Shown: piece by piece, positions 13,933-23,631 of the stretch | Layout: each line of letters begins with the position of its first letter | Numbering within the stretch: position 1 is the first letter of the stretch | Assembly: GCA_025642065.1 (NCBI GenBank) | Contig: JAODUP010000220.1 | Span: 62,001-126,000, forward strand | Length of the DNA stretch: 64,000 nucleotides | Reading direction: 5' to 3' | Origin: Paralvinella palmiformis | Lineage: Eukaryota > Annelida > Polychaeta > Terebellida > Alvinellidae | Position numbers and translations under genes: made by a program | Notes under the pieces: model-generated | What the model saw: the letters and a program-made list of their open reading frames with translations, nothing else | Told to the model about the DNA's origin: nothing | The model's database searches: none

Positions 13933-16900
13933 ATTATTATTTTAGTTGGGGACATTCTACAACTGAATATAAAATGTAGTCGATTTGACATAATAATTAC
14001 TGATTTATTTCATAAATCTGATGTTGCTACTCTGGTGTATTCCCCATAACCCTATCCCCACTCATTAAAAGAATATGCAACGCCATAAAAATAGGATTAG
14101 TCATTGTAGCCCTCTAGTGTTGGCTGAAGAGAATTATGGAATGTCTGGTTTTGTTAGTTTGTTACCATTAAAGGCATACATTTGCAATTTATGACTTATT
14201 TCAAGGTTATAAAGTAAATGGGGTCACTTAAATATCCCAGTCTTTGGTATGACTGCTTTAAGTTAAGATTAAAGATTCCTGAATGGATGAAGCTGGCAGT
14301 GCTGGTTGTATCAATGTGTGTTTACTATTGAATCATGGTATTGGAGCAACAAATGTATAGTGGGATTTTTACAAAGGTTTTTATCTGGATTGTCTGATAA
14401 TTAGTCTTGTTCTTTGTCATTTCATTCTTTAAAAAGGGTGTGAAGCATAACATCATTAGTATATCATGGCAGGTTATATCACATCACAAGTTACTAAAGA
14501 AATGGTTGTGAGAATCACTCTAAAATGGGACTCAAACAAATACCTGCGTATTTCTTTACATGTAGATCAACAGAATAGTATTATTAGAAATAAAATCTTG
14601 AAAATGTTGGTTATTATACTTTGCATGCTATCTTCTACAAAAAGATGCATTCTATTGCAATTGTAGATTTATATTTCTAAATATCTAAAGTGTGAGACTC
14701 GCAGGTAGAATAGTGTCAGATAGACATAATTAGTTCTAGATTGGTATGTTTATATTAAACTACTGGATAATCTAGACTTAATAATCTTACTATTTCAACT
14801 TGAAGAGGTTCCATTACTTGGGAATGAAGAAGTTTTGTTCTACTATTACTAATATAGATTTAATAAAGCAGCCTTGCTAGCGGGAGCCCTTGAAATACAC
14901 TGTCGAGTGATTCTCCAATACGATATATCAAACTAAATAACAGATTTGAATGATCAATTATCAATCAGAATAACCTACAACAGATGACATTTTTAAATAG
15001 ATTTAATCTTTGAAGAGATGGAACATTTCTAATCTTGTAAGTTTTTCCATAAAATGGAGTCTGCTGCACTTCTACTAACGATTGATGATCAGTGAAGACC
15101 AATGTTCCATTTTTACTTTAGTATATTAAATAACTATGGTTACAGAAATGTTTCTATTTACAAAGGTACATCTTTACATCTTAATTGGCCAGCTTGTCAA
15201 ATCTCAACAAATAATCTGTTATGTGCTAAATCCACGGTTAAATACAAAATCTTGCCATACTCAGTTTTAACCAAATTAGGAGTGATCCCTGAAATAAAAA
15301 CCTGGACTGTCCTATCTGGATACAAGAAATGCTAACTGAGCCATTATCTTGTGTTGTTTCTCTACAGATATTAAATGAGTTGTATTAAACTTTTTCGTGA
15401 CATAAACAAATGTGAGTATGTCATGGTCATAAGACCCTCAAAATACCATCTAAATTTACCTACAAGAAGAACAATAATGTCACATTACAAATTGGGGTTT
15501 TTTCCCTGAGGAAATATATCTTGTTGTCAACTGTAACTAGGTCATATAATTTTTTATCTTAAAGGGTCTCTAATGACTTGTCCCATTTGCAAATCTAGAA
15601 GTTGAACTGAACATTTCAGCCGCTAATAATAATAAACAACAGGTTCTGGTTGTCTCAAACTGATAAACCAATGGAGCTATTTGGGATGGATAAATATTTG
15701 TCTGGTTAGATAACACTCTGGTTTTCACATGTTCCAGTATGTACAAGTTATATTTTGTGTTTGTATATAATATATATATATATATATATAAACTTCAATT
15801 TTTTTCAGTCCAGACTCCAAGCTATTAGCTATATCCCTACTAGACAGCACAGTGAAGGTTTTCTTTTCTGATACACTTAAGGTATTTCTGTTCTGAGATT
15901 TTTATCAGTATTTCCAATATCTACTAGTCAGACTAAAATTCTGTACTATTTAATAATGTATTAGTATGGTAATTATAATAATAATAGTATAATATATATA
16001 TATATATTTGCATATGTGGATAGTTCTTCCTGTCACTGTATGGTCACAAGTTACCAGTGCTGTGTATGGACATTTCTAGTGACAGCACTCTTATAGTGAC
16101 AGGATCAGCTGATCGAAATGTCAAAATCTGGGGCTTGGATTTTGGTGACTGTCACAAGTCAATCTTTGCGCATGATGACAGGTATGGCTGGTCTTTATTT
16201 ATGAGTAAATTCTAGGTTATATTCAAAAGATGATGTTTCTTTCTTAGCGGCTGTCCATTTATTGTTTATGTGTTCTGTTTGTTTCAGTATCATGTGTGTT
16301 CAGTTTGTGCCAAAGACACACATGTTTTTTACTGGTGGAAAAGATAAAAAAGTGAAGGAGTGGGACGCAGACAGTTTTGATCATATTATTACTTTGGAGG
16401 CATGTATTGTTTACTTTGTGTGTGTGTGTGTGTTACTAGTATGTTAAAAGGCATTGACACAGATAATTAGCAATCAGGAATACAGTATCTGAATGAGTCC
16501 ATCTTTTTGTGTCGACATTCACTTATATTAGTTCATTAGTCTCTTTATACCATAAATTGTATTAATTCTGTTACCTGAGATGAACAAGGTAGTGAAGAAG
16601 CAGCCATTGTTCTTAGCCCAGAAGCTTTTTAAGTACACATATCTTTTGTTTTCACTGATTAATTGCTATTTTTTCCAAATACACATATATCTGGCAATGT
16701 TACAGATATCTCAATCACATTCTGTACAGGGACATCATGCTGAAGTTTGGTGTTTAGCCGTTAGTCCAAGTGGCAACTATCTGGTGACTAGTTCACATGA
16801 TAGATCTCTGAGACTTTGGGAAAGAACTCAAGAGCCACTCGTCTTAGAAGAAGAGAGAGAAATGGTTTGTTTTATATTAATCGACTTCGATATCCACAAC

Positions 16901-19900
16901 TAAACCGTTGTTGTTCTTGGTAATTGTTTCTGCATAGAATATTATTAGTATAAAAATAGCCAAGCTTTTAGGATGCAGCATTCACACTCGTTTGTTTTTT
17001 ACCTCTTTATGACAGGAGCGAGAAAAGGAATACGAGGAATCCGTTGGTCAAGGAGAACAGCCAGTGGTAAGTATTTGGTAATATATATACTGTCACAGCT
17101 ACAAAATGATTATTATGGAATTTAAAATTTGTTGAGCATTTTTAGCTTCTTGATTTGGTAGTCTTCTTAATTTTAATGAAGGCACAAGCTATTTTTATCT
17201 CACTTATAATTTATTGAGAAATAGTTTATTTATGTTTCTCAATCAAATGTCATTATGTTGTGGTTAGATTGATATCTTGGGAGTACAGTTAGCAGTGATT
17301 TAGTACATTAAACAAAGAGTGGTTATAGTACATGACGGTCTACTATTAGCTGACAGTATATAAGAGGATAATTGATTCTATAATATGTGGTTGTAATTCA
17401 GGTACTTATCTCTATATATGTGTTAAAATTAATTATTTTGCAATGTGTGGGAATATATTTTTAAAGACAATTATGAATCTGAATTTGGATTAATATATAT
17501 ATATGCTAACTTATTTATTATAACTTACTTAGTTTTTACTACTTACAGATTGCAGGAGAAACAGAAAGGGAAACGGGATTGGCAGGAAAAAAGACAGTAG
17601 AAACTGTGAAAGCTGTAAGTATTGATGGGTTAATTGGCTGTAGTCAAAATTTAGCTCATGTAATCAAATATTTAATCATAAAAATTAGCAATCAGTATAA
17701 TTATAATTAGCCACTTAATGTTTGATGATTTCGCTAATAAACTGGCTGCAGTTCCACCAGGACCTCAAAAATTGGTTACCTGGTTGCAAGTACATTTTCA
17801 TGTCGGGCTAGTCCTGATCGCCTATCACTTGCCCATTCAGGCGAAAAATTGTCAAATACTGTATATTTCCATACAAAATCACTTCCAAAGCGAATTTCAA
17901 AAGTTTCCGTTAATACTTCTAGTCCATGCCTGATGAGCAAGCCAATTTAAAAAATCTTTTTTCCTGCTGTGTACCTATACTTATAATCCACAATGCAAAG
18001 CTGGTTGTGAGTGGCTAATTCTATGCTATGCCTAAAGCAAAGATTCCATATTCAAAATTCTGGATTCAACCATCTGATTATCATTCGCACCAAATGCTAC
18101 ATGGACAAATGCTACTGAAATTTAGCTCATGTAATCAAATATTTAATCATAAAAATTAGCAATCAGTATAATTATAATTAGCCACTTAATGTTTGATGAT
18201 TTCGCTAATAAACTGGCTGCAGTTCCACCAGGACCTCAAAAATTGGTTACCTGGTTGCAAGTACATTTTCATGTCGGGCTAGTCCTGATCGCCTATCACT
18301 TGCCCATTCAGGCGAAAAATTGTCAAATACTGTATATTTCCATACAAAATCACTTCCAAAGCGAATTTCAAAAGTTTCCGTTAATACTTCTAGTCCATGC
18401 CTGATGAGCAAGCCAATTTAAAAAATCTTTTTTCCTGCTGTGTACCTATACTTATAATCCACAATGCAAAGCTGGTTGTGAGTGGCTAATTCTATGCTAC
18501 GCCTAAAGCAAAGATTCCATATTCAAAATTCTGGATTCAACCATCTGATTATCATTCGCACCAAATGCTACATGGACTAATCCATTTTGTCACATTCACA
18601 AATCGCCTATGCGGTCACACGTGTGGAATCACACTCGTACTTATACGTGTTTTCCATTTTTTGTTGGATTCGCATAACGCATGCCGCATATATGGAATCT
18701 CGGCTTAAGACAACACACCACCTTTTTAAATGATGTCACCGATTAAAAGCTGTAATCATTGCAATTTACCGGTTTTGCTTTCTTGGTAATTTGGGAAATA
18801 TTTTATAAATTGAGATTGATAATGGCTATGGGTAATTCAACAGAGCAGCAATGGGCTTCATTGAATAAACCTTTCTTATCAAACACTTCTCTATCTGTTA
18901 ATTTTCATTACAAATACATGTTTATATGTAGGCAGGTGAAATATAGCAGATTTTAAAATAAATGATATTTTGGATCGGGTGAAAATTTGTCGGTCAAGTG
19001 AAAACATTTGTTGGGCAAGTGCACTTCCAATCTACTTGCCCGGGCGCGACTGAATTGAAAGAAAAAAATTCTGGCTCCGAGTCCCACTAACATAATTATC
19101 CATGTCAGAGGTTTAACAACTTGGTTCATCAGTAGCATCCCAAAAATAAGCATCAGTATGCCGTCTGTGCCTATACTACAAATATGATGATATGTAGAAC
19201 ATTGAAGAATGTATGACTCGGTATTAGCTGTGTCCGAACCTTGATTTAAATATCATTTGACAAAAAGGGTTACCGACTTCATTGGACTTCTTGTTTGCAT
19301 CACTGTCAATTTGGCCACCATTGAAAATGTAGATATACAGAAAATATACAGTAACCCAGAACATCACCAGCAAATCTGGCGAGACAGTAAGCGGACAAAT
19401 TAATATATCGATCCTGCATAAATAGATCAGCATCTGACAATGCTGTACTGGTGGAAGATAAAAGCCAACAGTTAGCAGACTTAAAAATCAAACTTGATGA
19501 AAAAGTTCAATCATGAAAAGATTAGTGTATATCAATTGTTAATTCTTCGGACTTCATTAAAAGGCGTATCCTTTCCATTGAGCATGTTTAATAAAGTTTA
19601 GTATTTATGGTTTCTGGTATAATAAGATTTGTGGTGTACATACATTATGCTAGATCATTGATGTAAAATGAGATCCTAAAGATTCGTGGATCTCTTACAT
19701 TCATATATAAAAATGGTATCACGTATATGTTCCATTAATTAAATGTCAAAATACTCCTGGAAAATATTGATAGAATCTTGGAAAAGTAGATATTTTGATA
19801 AACAAATGTTCTGGAAACTCCTGGGAAACCATACATATGGAAGTGTATGAACCCTGGTTAGTAGAGATGGCCTTACCTCTATGGCATCTGGGTTCAAACC

Positions 19901-22757
19901 CTGGCTATGTCTTATGGGTGTTGAATCTTATCATTCATTACCTTTTGGAGGTTGATGGGAATTCTGATGGCACAGTGGTTAGGGCAGTGCACTGCAAACT
20001 TCCAAGTTGTGGGTTTGAATCCAGCTCGTGCTTGTGAGATTTGTTTCCTTTGGTAGATGCCCCTCAGCCATGTGTCTCAGTTATGACCTGTGGAGTCACT
20101 GAGCACACTTAGGGTAACATGTACACAAAACTAACAATATCACATGATAACTGCAATAACAATTTAATAAAATAATTTGTTCAATAGATGTACATTGTCT
20201 TGTGTCACTTTTGTTCAGAAGATTGAATCAAATGACAGTACATTTTTCACATGTATAATTAACTTTGTTTTCTTAAAATCCTTGTCACATGTACAATGAA
20301 GGGATATTTTGTATTCTAACCATTTATAAACTATTCTAATGTGTTTATCTATGGTCCAGTTGATATAATTGTATTGATATGTGTTTACATAAAATAATAA
20401 AAATGACTTTTCTGATATGCACATAATTTGTTAATGATGTAATTTGATTATTTATTTTTTACTTATTTAATTACCATAACCAGTAACTTTCAGATTTCAT
20501 CAAGTATTAGGCACATTCATATGCTCATGTATGTAAATACATTACACAATGTGATTATTTCTAAACTTGGTGCTCAGTTCTGTTTCCTGATCACTAGCGT
20601 TGGTGCCCATAAGAGATACTCAGATTGACCTAAAAAATTACAATTATAATCTGGGGGGAGATGTATAGAGAGACCCTGGTCTAGATGGTTAATGTTTTAC
20701 GGCCACATTTTGGCAGAAGTTAGGCTAAATGGACAAGCGACCTCCAAACATGAGGTGAAGTGAAAGATGAAACACCATTGAGACATAACAATGCTCTGAT
20801 CTAGAGAAAAACTAATAAAAAAAGTTACTGACCATTTATTAATACCCCTTCAGGCAGAACGTCTGATGGAAGCCCTAGATCTTTACCAAGATGAAACACT
20901 AAAGTTACAAGAACACGAAGAACAGTGTAAAGTTAGCAAGAAACAGGTAGGATAACAGACGTGGCTTTCTCGTAATTATACAATGTTACATGGTTCATAG
21001 TGAATAAGAATTGCTATTTTTCTAATTAGTTTATCATGTTTGTTTGTATTGGAATTTTATGTATTACAGTTGCCCACACCACCTCTGCATCCATTGTTTC
21101 AAGCTGCTGGTGTTACGACACCAGAGAAATATGTTCTAGAAGTGCTTAAAAAGATCAAATCTAGGTTTGTATTGCCAACGAAATAATTTTTATGGGATCG
21201 GGTGGATTTGGTATTTGTTTATGTCAGATAAATTGTTATCGTTTATCAAATCTGTTACTATTAAATGGCTCAGTTTTGAAGATATATTTGACCCAGTTTT
21301 TATAGACATAGATAAAAGTCATTGACTTTTGGATGATTATATAATTTAGAACTGATGTTAACTTTTCTGGTCATGGGCTTATAAGAATAAGGGACCAGCA
21401 TTGTAGTAATATTGTAATCTGATATGAGAAGAAGCTACATTTTCCCATGTTTACATGAATGACATGAGTGCTCCATGAAATACATACAATACTAAATTTT
21501 AGGTGGGCTATGGTAGCCAAATAAATTGGTTTTAACATGTTTACAAATCATTTCTTATCATCCCAGTTATAAATAAATATCTGGGAGAAATAATGAATAT
21601 GCCTGAAAGTGTTCACGCTCTCTGGGATGCTGCTGTGTCGTAGTGGTTAGTACAGTAGACTGCATACCTCTGGGTCATGTAACCAGTGTTACCTGGAACC
21701 GTGTCTATGGGATGTTTCATCTTTCATTAAAAGGTTATGATATGGTCATTTGATATCCCTAGGAGGTAGCCCTTCAACCATATGTTTAATTTAAGACCAC
21801 TAAAAGGGTTAAGCAAAGCATTATTGTCAAGTGCTTATGGAATGGTATGTCAACACCCTGTGAGCATCCAGCATCCACCAGTAAACAGTTGATTAGTGCA
21901 GGATATGTATGTGTACCGTGTTTTCCTTTATAATTCACAGCGAACTAGAAGAATCCCTCTTGGTGCTCCCATTTACCTATGTGACCAGACTTTTAGAGAT
22001 ACTACGTCTATTCATTGATGCTGCCTGTGAGGTTGAGCTGTCATGTCGCTGTTTATTCTTCCTGCTTAGGTTGTATGTTTACTTTTATTTCAGTGATAGT
22101 GTAGAGACACCATTTCCAGTTACATGTATGGATAAATAAATAAACAATGTTATACTCTAACAATATTCTCTGACCACCTAATGATAAACTGTAAACAGCT
22201 TTAACTGTAAATGAACAAAATTAAAACGTGTGGTACATTTTTTCTTCCAGATAATTTGTGCACACACACACACACATAAAAACACACAGAGTCAAGGATA
22301 ACTAATTTGTTCATTTGATGGATCATTTTAAGACTTGTCTTCCCCTCATTTGGTTATTTATTTTCTTTGACATTGACTTTTCCAGGGTTCACCAAGGTCA
22401 GATTACTACGAGTCAAAGTTTGTTGCCCGTTCTTGATACACTGAAGACATCTACTTTAAACAGAGTACACAAAATTAGGGTAACATTATACTGATCAATT
22501 AGATCAAATACAAATCCAGATTATATCAAATTTCTGCTTAACATGTTTTATCGTGTATTATATTTTGTTTCATATTTAATGTGTGTGTGTGTGTGTTTTT
22601 CCAGGACATTATTGGCTATAACCTTGCTGGTCTCAGACATCTCAAACAGTTGATGGAAGAGAAAGAAGACGTAAAGTTTTTTGCTGATGCTACTGACAGA
22701 TATCGAGAAAAGAAGAGGAAAATTAAAAAGAAGGCTATACTTGCCATCAAAGTCTGA
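2399..22757 (+). CDS. WDR3: WD repeat-containing protein 3 (Utp12 homologue), 25 coding exons, complete
   Basis: WDR3/Utp12 is a nucleolar component of the UTP-B module of the SSU processome, needed for U3-dependent early pre-rRNA cleavage (family knowledge). Coding exons: 2399-2569, 2747-2956, 3831-3949, 4109-4187, 4494-4589, 6237-6359, 6487-6588, 6817-6914, 7571-7703, 7911-8101, 10918-11011, 11202-11303, 12696-12781, 13591-13659, 15809-15881, 16024-16181, 16288-16399, 16730-16864, 17016-17066, 17549-17614, 20854-20946, 21070-21164, 21941-22069, 22386-22479, 22605-22757. They sum to 2832 nt with every phase matching, giving 943 residues. It starts [10 protein letters not shown], the human N-terminus. 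First WD40 propeller: residues ~1-225, with VIVWDI, VRVFDL, IVVWDI, IKFWDL and LRVWEL strands. An acidic linker follows (~240-266), then a lysine/arginine run (~320-333). Second propeller: ~377-710, with VKIWNR, VKFWEF, VKIWGL and LRLWER. Utp12 domain: ~819-920, beginning [12 protein letters not shown]. The tail is basic. All introns are GT-AG except the one after exon 17. Confidence 0.95.
5564..5760. repeat. 34-bp tandem repeat, about 5.8 copies
   Basis: Units beginning GTGGYGGGTTATGTGACTGG recur at 34-bp steps from 5564, the sixth being partial. Single-base differences between units indicate moderate age. The array lies in WDR3 intron 5 just upstream of a TA/TG microsatellite. No coding role. 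Confidence 0.85.
5873..5940. repeat. Compound (TA)n-(TG)n microsatellite
   Basis: About 15 TA units, a short CCC interruption and about 17 TG units in WDR3 intron 5. It produces spurious low-complexity open frames on the minus strand. Confidence 0.95.
5945..6125 (+). mobile_element. tRNA-derived SINE, diverged (group B)
   Basis: A tRNA-like head with a B-box-like segment (GTTGTAGGTTCAAATATGGC) is followed by a body containing TTTATGGAGTTGCCCATCAG and CCATATGTCCCAGATGGAAC. The same body layout recurs near 20045-20140 and 21770-21820. It sits in WDR3 intron 5, upstream of exon 6. Boundaries are approximate. Confidence 0.55.
9138..9248 (+). mobile_element. 5'-truncated SINE (group A) with an 18-bp target-site duplication
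   Basis: The body contains GACTTCGCCTCATTACCTTT and GCCCATTTAGCCTACCGTGT and ends in a CATCATCAT tail. It is flanked by perfect direct repeats ATCTCATTCTAGTTATTA at 9120-9137 and 9249-9266, the mark of target-primed insertion. The same body occurs behind an intact tRNA-like head at 38825 and in inverted orientation at 50805 and 58991. Confidence 0.85.
9655..9790. repeat. Dispersed repeat copy 1 (pairs with 12835-12990)
   Basis: Shared words with the second copy include a CTAAACATCCTTT core and an ACCTCCATAAAT segment in the same order and spacing, preceded by a TGTGTGKGTG stretch and an ATACATA segment. Element class unknown. Lies in WDR3 intron 10. Confidence 0.6.
10723..10877. repeat. 31-bp tandem repeat, 5 copies
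   Basis: Units beginning GTAAGTTATTGGTAACTGTC repeat exactly every 31 bp, with only two visible substitutions, ending 40 bp before WDR3 exon 11. Each unit starts with GTAAGT, a perfect consensus 5' splice site word, so the array is a series of decoy donors inside the intron. Confidence 0.9.
11735..11912. repeat. GGGTTTAA-type palindrome cluster
   Basis: This stretch of WDR3 intron 12 is dominated by TTTAACCC/GGGTTAAA words in both orientations. It includes perfect palindromes AACCCGGGTT and AAACCTAGGTTT and longer imperfect arms (AAACTGG against CCAGTTT). It looks like part of a mobile element or foldback element. Class not identified. Confidence 0.6.
12835..12990. repeat. Dispersed repeat copy 2 (pairs with 9655-9790)
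   Basis: Shares the CTAAACATCCTTT and ACCTCCATAAAT blocks with the copy at 9655-9790. Located in WDR3 intron 13. Confidence 0.6.
16400..16729 (+). other. WDR3 intron 17, apparent GC-AG intron
   Basis: The reading frame passes from TTG GAG (16394-16399) to GGA CAT CAT at 16730, matching the conserved TLEGHH segment of WDR3. The intron therefore begins GCATGT and ends CTGTACAG. A GT at 16404 would need a different acceptor phase and is not compatible. An in-frame GT further on would insert a non-conserved ACIVYF stretch. Confidence 0.8.
17648..18577. repeat. Tandem duplication of a 459-bp segment
   Basis: Copy 1 (17648-18106) and copy 2 (about 18119-18577) align at a constant offset of 471 bp with essentially no differences. 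The one seen is a T/C change in the GCTATGCC/GCTACGCC word. A 12-bp spacer, AAATGCTACTGA, lies between them. Each copy carries the same 71-codon open frame, which has no recognisable homology and is taken as noise. The duplication is in WDR3 intron 20 and must be recent, or it is an assembly artefact. Confidence 0.9.
19840..19925 (+). mobile_element. tRNA-like SINE head, partial
   Basis: A segment with TTAGTAGAGATGGCCTTACC and a B-box-like CTGGGTTCAAACCCTGGC resembles the tRNA-related 5' part of a SINE. It abuts another SINE about 45 bp downstream. Boundaries uncertain. Confidence 0.5.
19966..20140 (+). mobile_element. tRNA-derived SINE (group B)
   Basis: A-box-like CACAGTGGTTAGGGCAGTGC and B-box-like GGGTTTGAATCCAGC form a tRNA-type promoter. 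The body has GGTAGATGCCCCTCAGCCAT and a TGTGTCTCAGTTATGACC segment. It is the best-preserved member of the group with relatives at 5945 and 21635. Lies in WDR3 intron 20. Confidence 0.7.
20685..20795 (-). mobile_element. SINE body (group A), diverged, inverted
   Basis: Reverse complement of the group A body. Recognisable pieces are a TGTTTTACGGCCAC tail-side block, GGCTAAATGGACAAGCGACC and GAAGTGAAAGATGAAACACC. No tRNA head is left. It ends about 60 bp before WDR3 exon 21. Confidence 0.55.
21635..21845 (+). mobile_element. tRNA-derived SINE (group B), diverged
   Basis: An A-box-like GTCGTAGTGGTTAGTACAGT is followed by a degraded B box and a body with AGGTAGCCCTTCAACCATAT, as in the copy at 19966. 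In WDR3 intron 22. Confidence 0.55.
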
Positions 22758-22849
22758 ATTAATGACATAGTTCGGCATTTAGAGATCCAAGATAACAGAT
22801 TGATCAAATGACCTGATTTATATATAATGTGTTATTGAAGATAGTCTTA

Positions 22850-22855
22850 AATAAA
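22850..22855 (+). terminator. WDR3 polyadenylation signal
   Basis: AATAAA lies 93 bp after the WDR3 stop codon at 22755-22757. It is the first canonical signal downstream. Confidence 0.75.
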
Positions 22856-23631
22856 AACTTGACACAAAAACTGTTGTTGTGTGTTTGTCATTGTTATTAG
22901 TGTCTTAGTATATAATGAGGTAGATTTTCTTGTGCTGTCAATACAAGTTTTTTTCTATTTAATCTAGATGACCACTTCTTAAGAGCATTTTGGATAATAA
23001 TGTATTAACTGAGTTAAATCCATGAAAACTTATTGTTCATTTGTGTGTGATGCACTTTGGATTAATATTATCCGATATATTATTATCAATGATATAACTA
23101 ATCCATTGTTATTAAATTATTTCATGTAAACAAAAATAGTTTACGAGTTAAATGTCAGTCTAGATAGATTCATAAACTAATTAATGGAACTTGACTGTAA
23201 TACACTTCAACAGTTAATATGTAGCATACATACTTTATTACAGGGTATATTATTTTTTTTATAGATCTGGTAATACCCCAAATATATACCAAAGTTTAAT
23301 CCACTTCTATAAGCTTAAACATATTTTATGCGTCAATATATCGCTATCATATTTTTCTTGGTTGCTATTATATTTGGTAATAAGAATATTCACGGGTACA
23401 AATTTTTATCAAAAAGAATTTTGTAATTATGCAAAAGCAAAAATAAAAATCACATTTTTCACCATTATAAGATTTGAATGAGATTCAGATACTGGCAGAG
23501 TTTTTTTTAGCTCTTCTAGTAACATTTTATTGAGTTTTTTCATGTTACTTTTATTACAGACTTATGGGAGTGACTTGGAAGAGCCTGACAATAACTAATT
23601 AGCATCAATCGATCCGTTTATTAATGATACA
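22856..23631. other. WDR3-SWSAP1 intergenic spacer
   Basis: Only about 780 bp separate the WDR3 polyadenylation signal from the next start codon. A good 3' splice site (CTTTTATTACAG, ending at 23560) lies 72 bp before the SWSAP1 ATG, hinting at a spliced 5' untranslated leader. Nothing else is visible. Confidence 0.5.

Noticed and set aside
17718..18404. Two identical 71-residue open frames
   Set aside because: They are the same intronic segment duplicated. Their identity reflects the DNA duplication, not coding constraint.
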